Assembly: GCA_037903475.1 (NCBI GenBank)
Contig: JBAJFG010000549.1
Span: 1,612,001-1,676,000 of the forward strand
DNA from: Ancylostoma caninum
Lineage: Eukaryota; Nematoda; Chromadorea; Rhabditida; Ancylostomatidae
Reading direction: 5' to 3'
Length of the DNA: 64,000 bases
Shown here: piece after piece, positions 26,363-36,018 of the stretch
Layout of the letters: every line of letters starts with the position of its first letter
Position numbering within the stretch: position 1 is the first letter of the stretch
Position numbers and translations under genes: made by a program
The notes under the pieces: model-generated
Told to the model about the DNA's origin: nothing
Databases searched by the model: none
Seen by the model: only the letters and a program-made list of their open reading frames with translations

Positions 26363-27990
26363 ACCATACAATGACACTTGGGGAAACTATTAACTAGATT
26401 GAACTCACATGGAGGTAAAAAGAACTCAAGAATCCTTATAGTCCTTATAACAGCACGGAGTGCTGAAAAAAATTTGTTGAACAATCAATGGATAATTCTG
26501 ACAGCGATCAGTGTAATAATGCACAAAAGGTTCGGACCAAACACAATTTTAATGAGTGAAGATAAGGTACCGGAGTTATAGTTATTAAAAAGCGATGAAT
26601 CGTTTATTCAGAACAGCACTCAACAAATGGACAAAGAAAATGCACGTAGTCGATGATATCCATGTAAATGAAAAGTGACTAAAATTAGAGAATGAAGATT
26701 CTGAATGTGGCGAGGGTATAGGCGAACGGTGTTACGGGTTCCTGATGAGCTCGTGGTGGTCATCTTCTGATCTTCTTTTATTGACACACTTGGCACCCAA
26801 AATAACGCCGTTCTGCCGGACATTCGTTTCATGTGTCGCCACATTTGCCCCGCCATCTCCACAATTTGCGTGACGATTGTGATCAACCAAATGCATTACA
26901 TCAGCTAACCAAATGCACTACATCTGGCTATAAGCCTTATGGACTAGCATGCAATAAAGCAAAGGCCTCACATATGAATACGTAATGAAAATGGTTAAAT
27001 GTAACACACATAAATAACAATTAGCAACAAAAATCATGTTGAAAGCGAAAGAAGGACCGCTACAGGCGGGCCACCCAGAGGCCGAAGACTATAATACCTT
27101 CTATTTATTCACTCATTTATCTGTCTACTTATCTACTCTGTCTACTTATTTACTACTATTAAGTTTCGCTGCAACAAGCAGGCAAGCTCGTAACATGGAT
27201 AAGTCATAGGGATTACACTGAGTACAAAAAAGGATAAAATTGTTGTCCTTGGAAATGAATGGTTAACTATTGGAATGGGAGCAAACATTTGGTGAGAGGA
27301 ATTCATGTATGGGTAACTGTTTAACCTAGTGAGCACTGTGGTAGGAAATGAGTTAGAAAATCCTGGTGCGATAAGTCGAAACCGTTTTTGAGCAAGGTGA
27401 GAACAATTGGAATTTTACTTAGTGCACCTTCTGCACTTTTGTTCCGATGTTTGGATGAGCACGGAAATCGGTTGCATATCCGATTGGGGTTTTCCGCCAT
27501 TATCCACTTTAATAGCTCTAGCAAAAATAGTATTTCATCCCAATGAGACATTTTCAGCACCACAGACACTATCTTAAAAGATTCTCTGAAGGTTTTCCTA
27601 GGAAGCATTAGCACAACATTGCACTTTTGTTATAAGACTGTTTTAATGCAATGATGAGCGCATGGCCGACCAGTTTGCCGCCTCTTCTGTCGCATAGCTC
27701 TGTTTGAGAGGTCGTTAAGCGATATCACTGATTTTTTAGGTGGTGACAGAAGAATACTTTTAAGTCAATCCACTTAAAAGAATGTCTATATTTAAACTTC
27801 CACAAAAATTCCGGAGCAGATAAAAAAGCCAAAACCTGAGAAAATGTGGAAACGCGAAGGAAAGGGAGCGGTCCGTAATTGGTTAACGAATATATATGAC
27901 AGAGTTTTCACACCCATGAAAGATTTCTCCGTACTCGGCTGCTTGTACTAAGAACCAGACGAGCGTGTGCGTTACCACAAGGATGGCAGT
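26363..27990. other. No supported gene
   Basis: Only unsupported short frames occur. The 27100-27160 stretch is rich in CTACTTAT-like simple sequence. Confidence 0.35.
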
Positions 27991-27994
27991 TGCG

Positions 27995-28092
27995 CTTACT
28001 TGAATAGGCACTCATTCCTCTAAAAAATGAGCGCCTATTCGCCTATTCAGGTAAGCGCAAAAAAATAAATGAGTGCCTATTCAGGTAAGCGC
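27995..28092. repeat. Compact inverted and direct repeat cluster
   Basis: GCGCTTACTTGAATAGGCACTCATT at 27995 appears again as its reverse complement twice, near 28026-28058 (with an extra CGCCTATT insertion) and 28067-28092. The three copies allow alternative hairpins. No gene is visible around it. Confidence 0.75.
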
Positions 28093-28929
28093 TGAAGAAA
28101 TTCCTCTGCATTTGATGGAGGCAAGGGGTAAATTTTTTGGGAGTAACTCATGAAAGATCCTTTTCATTGTCTCGAAGTTTGGGCATGCGCCAAACGTTTG
28201 TAAGCTTGTAACTTGTATAAGATTACTGAACGGGGACGAGCTGAATCAAACGGGATCCATCTCTTTGGTCCCAGATGACAAGGTTTGTTGATGTGCAGCT
28301 CTAAATAATTTCATGCGAAGCGCACAACGTTCGACCACTTCGTCTTTTACAAGGGAAGAAGAGATGACTAGGACTGAGCCCATATTGGCTCAGAACCTCA
28401 CAGAATACTGTCCTTTGCCGTTTAGCTTTTGAAGGACACGTTCGTCTGTAAAAAACATATTGATGTATATGGTTAACTGCAGTCTTTGAGGAAACATGAA
28501 ATATCTGTGATAATGATGGCTGAGGTAGAAGCAATGGCAGACATAACAAATGTTTTGTCTTTGAATTGTTGATAGCGAGAGCTTTTCTTCAATTCTGTCA
28601 GACCTGTAATCAACATCAGCTTCCAATAACAACTACGAACTTGGTCTCGGCAACTTTCACGTCGGCTATAAATTCAAGATAGATAGATAGAGCTAGGCAG
28701 TTGAAATTTTTATCTTAGTTGCACATACTCGTGTAGAGTGGGAAAAAATTAAAGCCTCCTCATTTCATTGAATCCTTTCTCTAGGAAAAAATTTATTCAA
28801 AAAAGGTCGGAATTTATGAACTGAAGGTATTCGCAATATCTTACAGAATCAAGCCTATCGATGGAGTCTCAGCACAAACTGGGCTCAATACAACAGATCC
28901 ACTGCTAGAAATTGTGCATACGCTGACCA

Positions 28930-29840
28930 GTGGTTGACATCTGCAAAGCTTACTTAACATCAGTTCAAAAGTTTCAAGAGTGTGAGGATGTTACTACCAT
29001 CCCAACTCACTTTGCCAGTTCTGTTTGGAGGGTAGTGCTGCTCCCGATGGTACCCTTGCTTCATATGAATGTGTTCAGCTTCAAAACATTCTTTAACCTT
29101 CTTAAGGCTCCAAATATTCCGGCTGGTTGCAAAACAGTCAATAGGGCATTTCGCGAAAAAACCGTTTTGAATTTTCTTCGAGGAGGAGGATATCCACTTG
29201 GCTTCATGAAGGAGGAAGATACTCCATGATTTTTAGACAACTGCCATCTGCATAGCGATTCATGACTTTCCGAATTCGACCAAGCAGAGCGTTTCTAAAT
29301 CTAAAAAAATAAAGTGGTTGCCGTCACTAGCACTAATGCGAGAGCCTTCTTGCCCAACACAAGAGTTTTCGTGCTTTAGCTAGTTCATTTTGTTCTAAGA
29401 ACTATTCACTAAGTCCGTTTCATCGAACTGAAGTTGGTTGAGCTAGTTTTCTGCAGAGCTGAATTGTATTGCTACGCTTCGGTGGTCCTTCGTGAGGTTC
29501 ACTGCTTTTCAGCAAGACCTACTCCATCAAATTGAAAGCTGAATGAAGTGCACTGTACACAGCAATACTCTAAAAATCCAGAGCATCTCGATCTTATATC
29601 GGATCACTCGGGTATCTTCCTCCTCGATAATGAAGAGAATTAAAAACCATTCGTGCGCGATGTGCACTACCGACTGCTTTGCAACCAGCTAGAACACTTG
29701 GAGTTTTCAAAAGCTTTGTGCAATGTATTATAACAAATCACATTCTGGCTGAAGCTGCGGTAACGTCAGAAGCAGCTCTATCTTCAAACAGAGCTGCCGG
29801 AGTGAGCTGGTGTAGAAGAAACATCCGCAGATGGTCACTG
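28930..29840. mobile_element. Large foldback element, family F copy 1
   Basis: The left arm (about 28930-29260) and right arm (about 29590-29840) are diverged inverted copies. The match is visible at protein level: left, plus strand, LLKAPNIPAGCKTV and RGGGYP; right, minus strand, LLKTPSVLAGCKAV and RGGRYP. The middle (about 29470-29600) resembles the middle of the element at 50066-51740. The arms may derive from a coding sequence, but both are broken by stops and I do not recognise the family. Confidence 0.5.
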
Positions 29841-29854
29841 CCAAGTTAACTTCA

Positions 29855-29876
29855 GGTTTAATTACGCAAGTTTAAG
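29855..29876 (+). ncRNA. SL1-like leader sequence, probable pseudogene or retrocopy
   Basis: The 22 bases starting GGTTTAATTAC match the nematode SL1 spliced leader at 20 of 22 positions and are followed by GT. No Sm-binding site or SL RNA stem-loops follow. It could be a decayed SL RNA gene or the 5' end of a retrocopied trans-spliced mRNA. A chance match with this few changes is very unlikely in a window this size. Confidence 0.45.
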
Positions 29877-30782
29877 GTGCCGACCGAACGAATCCTCGTG
29901 GCCTGATCGTTTCTTACGTCAGTGTGCGAGGACAAAGTTGCAAGTCGGTTTACTTATAAGAGAAAAATATGTAAGAGAACAGGGACAACAGATATTGACC
30001 GTAGTAAGAAAACAGTTCTTCCTGTTTGGTTAAGCCAGGAAAAGGCCCCACTCATTAATAAGTTCTCAGTGTGTACTTACGATGTAAGGCGACCATTTTT
30101 AATTTTTAATGTGACTATGAAGTCATAAACGAACAAGAAGCTGAAGATTACATACCAATGTTCTGTTTAATAAGAAACACAATGGAATCAGCAGCTTTCT
30201 TGGAGACGGTTGAATTTAGTTGTTACGGAAGTTCCTTTCGAAGAAAGAATCTAAATTCATGGTTATGTACCTAAGCGGCAATCATAGAAATCCTCGGTTC
30301 TGGCCTGAGGTAGCATGTAATTTTTTATCCTGATATATAATTCTTTGAGAAAATGTTTTTCAGTGGAGATTGGCGGTGTGTTCAACATACACAAATTTTG
30401 CGCCGCAGAAGTCACCACTACAACACATTCACACCAGTGTGAGCAATTAGAACCGAATTTTACTAATGTTGGGGTACCACGGGGCTTTCCTGTAGCTGAT
30501 TATCGCGGACACAGACTCAGCCGAAATGAGGTTAAAAATTATTTCCTCAAACCCAAGAATTTTTCCAGTTTGTCCCGAGATTTTTGATATCTGCTAGAAG
30601 AGCCGTTTCTTCGGCAGTGATTACGTTTCAAGTCTTATCGATAAAACGTAAAGACACCTAAGAAAATTCATGTGATTTGGGCAATTAACGTCTACAATTA
30701 ACGTCTGAGGGTTTTGCTTTCGTCAATAGCTTGAAAGTGAAATTGTATGTGGTTCCACATCTAGAATTCTGGGTTAGGCGGG
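29877..30782. other. No supported gene
   Basis: One plus-strand frame (29922-30128) contains FSVCTYDVRR, faintly like the start of an RTE endonuclease, but nothing else supports it. The remainder shows no features. Confidence 0.3.
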
Positions 30783-31160
30783 TGAGAATTAGGTGATCAC
30801 CTTGATAACCTTGACTCCTAGGACATCTCGTAGGACGGGCGCCTCTTGGTGACTCTTCAACTCTCGGCTTCCTTCGCGTTGTCGCGGAGATGCTGAACAA
30901 GTCGATCGCACTCCTCGTCAATGTTATCGACAACCGCATCTTCCCAAAGGCCGGCCAACGAAGTGAAGAGAACCCAATAGATGACGGGCTTGGTGCTCCA
31001 CTTCTTGAATTTCACGGCTTTCTCTCCTCTGACCGGAAAGGAGAACTTAGTGCGAAGGAGGCGATGGTCTGATCCGGTGTAGAACTTCGGTACAACACCG
31101 ACGTCGGTCAGGCAGAACCTTCGATTGACGATGAGAATTAGGTGATGTTCATGACAAATG
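30783..31160 (-). mobile_element. RTE-clade retrotransposon fragment, endonuclease joined to 3' end
   Basis: On the minus strand it encodes the end of an apurinic-type endonuclease domain: FCLTDVGVVPKFYTGSDHRLLR (here with the catalytic GSDH), then LFTSLAGLWEDAVVDN. After about 30880 this coding region runs straight into the element's 3' terminal sequence (GAGTCAAGG, TTATCAAGGTGATC), so the whole reverse transcriptase is missing. The same tail is present in the element at 34241-35165. It cannot move on its own. Confidence 0.75.
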
Positions 31161-33159
31161 AAGCCTCTTAAGTTATAATTAATATGGAAGTTACGTAAAG
31201 CGCTAGCGTGAATTGACTTTGACTGGGAAGTGGTGTAAATAGAGGTCACATAGGAACGAGACAGCGGTGTTATTGAAACCTTACGTTATTGACGAAGCAT
31301 GTACGTCGGCCACCTTGATAATCTCCAGTACGCTTAACTGCTAATGAGACTTTTGGAGGCCATTGAGACGCAGCTATGCGTATGGAAAGAAAGACCACTC
31401 AATAATAAAAATATACGAGAAAGGAAAGGAAAGCTAATAAGTTGTTATATTATTGTTGGTTATATTATTGTTATTGATGCAGTGCAGTTTTCAAAGAGGA
31501 AGTTCACATAGCCTTCAAGGGTTCACACTAGTAGTTCTAGGGTTTTTACATAGGTATTTGCGAGAATGGGAGAACAAATGATAATTCGAGTAAGGCACAC
31601 TCCTCAATCTTTTGGTCTGATTGCTACTGCCGTATTCACCAGAGCCTTTTGGGTCAAGGATATAGACAAGTCGTCAAAGTTTTCGTTTTTATAAAGATTT
31701 CGTTTTATTGGTTTGTAAATTGGATCCCTCGAGAATTCCTTAGAGCAACTGCATAGTGTTATATTACATCACTGAAATTATCGCAATGGCCTATGGTGAG
31801 CTAAAGGTGGAGAGCGTAACATTGCCGCTTGATAAGCAGAGAATCAAGCACGCAACTGCACCGACATCGCCAATTGCGATATTTTGCCATACGAACCATA
31901 GGATTCCTCTAGGAAAATTCTGTAACCTTGATGCAAGCAGGTTCCCATGCGTGAACAACAAAGATGAATAATTGTCCATAACAAGTGACTTTTTGACCCA
32001 TATATGGTCCTGCAAACTTGGGAAGGGGACACAAGAAAGGAATGAGTATAGTTTAGTGCTAGTATCAAACTGTAATGTACGTACATATATGTCAACGGGG
32101 GGGGGGGGTATAATTATATGTTTAAGGTCTACGCCTTAGTGTCTCTTGCTCAAATAGCTCAGATGTGAGGCGCATCGCCAACAGCCTTCCTCCCCGCGGT
32201 TGGACGCAGGAATTTATTTTGAAAGGACCGTTAAAATTTTAAAATCTATTCTATTTCAAGCAAAAGTGCCAGAGAGGTTCAATAACGTGGTTGCCCAAGA
32301 TATAAGCTCACATATTGCAAAGAAAAGACGACTTCTATGGTGTCAATGTTATTTAGTTGGACAAACCCCATTAGTCAAAAGAATAATCAACTGACGTGTA
32401 AATGGCAAGTGATGAGAAAGAACTTACTGCGTCAGCCGTCGCAGTGGTGCGTCACGCTGAAAAATAAAGCATGCAATTTGACCATTTATGGAAACAGGAA
32501 AAGGACGTGTGGATTTCTCATTCAAAGCGAATGAATGAAGTATAAGCGAGGGGTACATTGTTCAACCACTTGACAAATGGTTTATCCATTGTCTAGGTTT
32601 TTCTCGCAGTGTTAAGGAGTAGTGTTAAAGCAGACAGGATTGGTAAAGACGCTTTGGCGGTCTTGACGCAGAACTGCGAACTCCAGGCCTTTGTAAATGA
32701 CGATTTTTCTCGGAAAGTGAGGCCGCTAGTATATGTATATTCATCCCACCTAACAACCTCGTTGGCTCAGCAGCAAAGGAGTTTTATGTCTGCTATATTT
32801 ATCTAGGCGAATTGATAACAATACCACGTTACGAAGTAACAAATAGCTTTTCAGAACAATTTGGGAACTAACCTCGTAATCCGCACGTTAGAAGAAACTA
32901 CTATTATTATAGAAAGTGGACAGATTAGCGGGAAAAAGGTGTTGGAGGTTCTCTGCACATAATTCCACATCATGCGTTGGCACACCCTTTACTATACCTC
33001 TTTGTTACTGATATAGGCTAGAGCTCTAAAGAGGTCTTTGACAGTTTTTCTTGTGAATCATGAAAACCATAGTGGTCGAATGTTCATGAGAAGTTATACT
33101 ATGAAAAACATCCCAAAAGCTTAAATCTACGTAAACCTTCGAAATGACCCAGTGTTGAG
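31161..33159. other. No supported gene
   Basis: This stretch has AT-rich simple sequence near 31440-31480 and a poly-G run at about 32097-32108. No exon with paired splice sites was recognised. Confidence 0.35.
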
Positions 33160-33953
33160 TTATTGAAGTAAGGAAACTACGACGGTGAGCACCTCAAAGC
33201 ATGTGAGCAGTAATGTGGTATAACTGCCATACTGAAAAGAAGGAAATTTTGTAATTAATTTGTAATTAAACGCATTTGTAATGACATACCTAGACGAAAG
33301 ATCTTCAGATGAACAACATGTTAGGGGAATCATTGAACATAAAACTGCTTCTCACCTTGTGGCTATTTAAGGACGAGGGAGTGTTTGTTGCTGCGGTTAC
33401 GCCTTCAAATGTGGAAGGGTGCTTTTTACTCAACCTCTGTTGTGAGCTGCTCTGCAAAACCTTGGCAAGCACTGGGGTCAATAACAGCTGCAGTGCAATC
33501 AGGGAAAAAGTGGTCAATATTCCATCGTACGCGACCTCTCCACTCGATTCGGCTCTGGTGATATGGGCTTCCATGAGAAGCCGAGCCTGGCGTCAAAACG
33601 CAAAGTGATTGCAGAGATTTGAATTGTGTCCAAAAGGTAAGACAACTTCGGCTATCACATCACTAGACCAGGTCTGAAAACGGAAGGGAATCTCTGAAGA
33701 AAAATGGCAAAAACGAAATGTTCTGCATCATCCCGTTTGTTTTAGACACCATTTTTCCCAATTCTTTCCTTTTCCAAACTGGCAGGGCTTTCCTTCACTA
33801 CGGTAACCCACTATTCTTATTTTCCTGGCTTTTCACTCTCGGATCACAATTTCGTCCTACCCCTCAGTTCCTTCTTGAGCGAGAAACAGCTCTTCGATTC
33901 GGATCATTCTTGAGAGGGGGTCCCCTGTTTGTTGAGCTGCAGCTTGCGCAGCT
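33160..33953 (-). CDS. 3' part of an unrecognised membrane protein
   Basis: Three exon-like blocks on one strand. 33861-33953 follows TTCTTTTTTCTCAG and encodes an Ala/Gln-rich run, then MIRIEELFLAQEG. 33356-33586 encodes 77 residues, including a hydrophobic segment GILTTFSLIALQLLLTPVLA and a polar Ser/Thr-rich tail, ending on AAG/GTGAGA. 33160-33231 follows CCTTCTTTTCAG and encodes YGSYTTLLLTCFEVLTVVVS and a stop. The last two join in phase. The first needs a small linking exon; a candidate lies near 33685, with a weak donor. At least two membrane segments near the C terminus are likely. A 21-bp block with perfect splice sites at about 35845-35865 may be an upstream micro-exon. The family is unknown. 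Confidence 0.45.
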
Positions 33954-34240
33954 CTGAGAAAAAAGAATTAACATTCCCCCCATGCGCTGCGGTGATATTA
34001 CAGGATTGAAATGTGTATGGTCAGTACACTGGAAAAAGCGCTTCTAAATGTTAGGGATGAAAATCTGATCTCGATGCCATTTATTCCGTTACCTTTCCGT
34101 CAACTTATTACAGTGGCGGACTCAGAAAGTGAGCGGGAGGGAGAGGGGGGGGGGCGTGGGGGAAAAGTGGGGTCTCCGTCGATTTAGGGACCCAAATGAA
34201 AAATAAAACCAATAAAAATATTAATTATAATGATGAATCA

Positions 34241-35165
34241 CCTTGATAACCTTGATCACCTTGACTCCCGTTGATGTTCGGGTATAACGAGCGGGCGCCA
34301 GCAATCCTTCCATTTGCCCTTCTCGCGATCCTGTTGTTCAGTGGATTCTTTCCGTTTGAGGGACATGGAGAGCATCGTATCTATCCTTGAAGGACTTCCT
34401 GACCATCGGGTTGGTGGTTTTCCTGTTGTGTGCTTGACTTCTCGTGGAGTAGTCGCTGACGGCTCTTGGGTAACAGTTGCCGTTAAAACGCATCACATGT
34501 CCGGCCCACCTACTCTTAGTCAACTTCGCGAAAGTTGCAGCGTCCCTGATCTTCGACTGTTGACGGAGGGTGCATCTCCGTATTCCTGCCCTCACTTGCG
34601 TGAGGCGGGTTATTCCTAGCATCACCCTCTCGATGGAGCGTTCGATGACGCTGACCGCATTCTCATCCTGCTTGAGCAACGCCCAGGTTTCTGAGCCTCA
34701 CTGGCGCCGCCGTACCAATGACTCTTCCGAGATCAGGGGAACACTCTTTATTATTGCTGTGTCGAGCTTGAGAAAAATGCAACTCCGCAGGAAATAGCTT
34801 GCTGGGCTCTATTCCCCAGTGGGGAGTTGGGGTAAGATTTCACCGGGAAGTTAGCTGGGCTTCCCGGGAGTGGACGATGGAGCTTCTTTGTTGGAGGCGA
34901 CTACGAACCACCTACCTTGTACCTCCCAGTCACTTGAATGCAGGGCTTTTGGTCGGATAGATGTGCAGGATACAATCTGCAGACACGCAAGCACACCCAC
35001 GCGCTGACAGAAGGTGTAGATCGTTTCAACACTGCAAAGGCAGGGAGTCCATCCCCTCAATTCACCCGCGTCTCAGGGCAGGCACAAGGTCGTGTTTGGG
35101 CAGCAATTAGCCCGTTCTCCGCCACCTGGGGACGCGCCACGTAGCCTCGCGACTCAACGGCTGAG
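34241..35165 (-). mobile_element. RTE-clade retrotransposon, 5' region fused to 3' end
   Basis: Read on the minus strand, the 5' part (35165 to about 34850) is GC-rich and has a frame with VETIYTFCQRVGVLAC. The 3' part (about 34680-34310) encodes the C-terminal end typical of RTE proteins, with ERVMLGITRLTQVRAGIR, RQQSKIRDAATFAKL and WAGHVMR. It ends in a short tail made of GATCAAGGT-like units. The endonuclease and the reverse transcriptase catalytic core are absent, so this is a non-autonomous deletion derivative. Confidence 0.8.
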
Positions 35166-36018
35166 ATCCCTCGTATGAGGGAGATCAATGAATAATAAGA
35201 AATATAGTATAACAATAAATAGTAAATAAAAATTATATTAAAAATAATAATAGAAATAAACAGTTAGAAATAGACTAATACAAGATTTTTATTTGTATTG
35301 TAAAGTGATTTCGAAAATTTGGCGACCCGTTCCCAATGGAGGCCCCGCCCCCTGCGTCCGCCACTGACCTATTACTACTCTACACAAGAACTACAAGTTA
35401 CGGCTAAAATGACCAAAGAAGGTACTTCTCCTTCCCTGCTCGAACAAGAAACTACCCGAGCGGGGGGGGGGTCGCAAGAGTGATCTCTCTCGGTTCTTAA
35501 AGTCTTAGGAGGTATGTCTACAACTCCGGCAGCGTTTTAGAGTCCCATTTCGCGCAAACATGCCAGCACGCACTGCTCATCTCGTTTAGATGAACAGTAG
35601 GCCAAGGGCGTTCTTGATGTTGTTATCCTTAGGAAAGGTTCTCGGTGCAATAGTCACGAATAGCACTGTAAGTGCTGCAAGGGCGTCCACTAGACTGCGC
35701 AAAAAGATTGTCGAAATTCACGAATTTTTGAGCATCTGGTGTTGCGGCTTCAGCTGTCCGTCCTGAGCTTATTGGTTATGATGAGGTGCAGAAAGGTGAT
35801 GAACTAATCGTAAGATGTTTTGATTACTGGGCTTATGATACCACTTACTTTCCAGTCTGGTAAATGCACCTGTGAGAAGCAGTGGCTACTTTCCCGTTGA
35901 CTTTTTGATGATGAATTTGAAGTGTTCTATCACTCTGATACGTAAAAAAAATATGTAAAGCAGTGTAATGACAATGTTTTAGTGCTTGTCGAAACATATT
36001 TTGCGATCCAACACAATG
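35166..36018. other. Between gene and RTE element, 3' flank of the srab-type gene
   Basis: AT-rich DNA near 35180-35290 could be the target side of the RTE insertion. A possible 21-bp micro-exon (about 35845-35865, minus strand, CTCACAG before and GTAAGT after) is the only exon-like feature. Confidence 0.3.

Noticed and set aside
29922..30128. Start of an RTE endonuclease on the plus strand (FSVCTYDVRR)
   Set aside because: Only about ten residues resemble it and no further domain follows.
34314..34619. Plus-strand 101-codon frame
   Set aside because: It is antisense to the RTE C-terminal coding region, which is clearly recognisable on the other strand.
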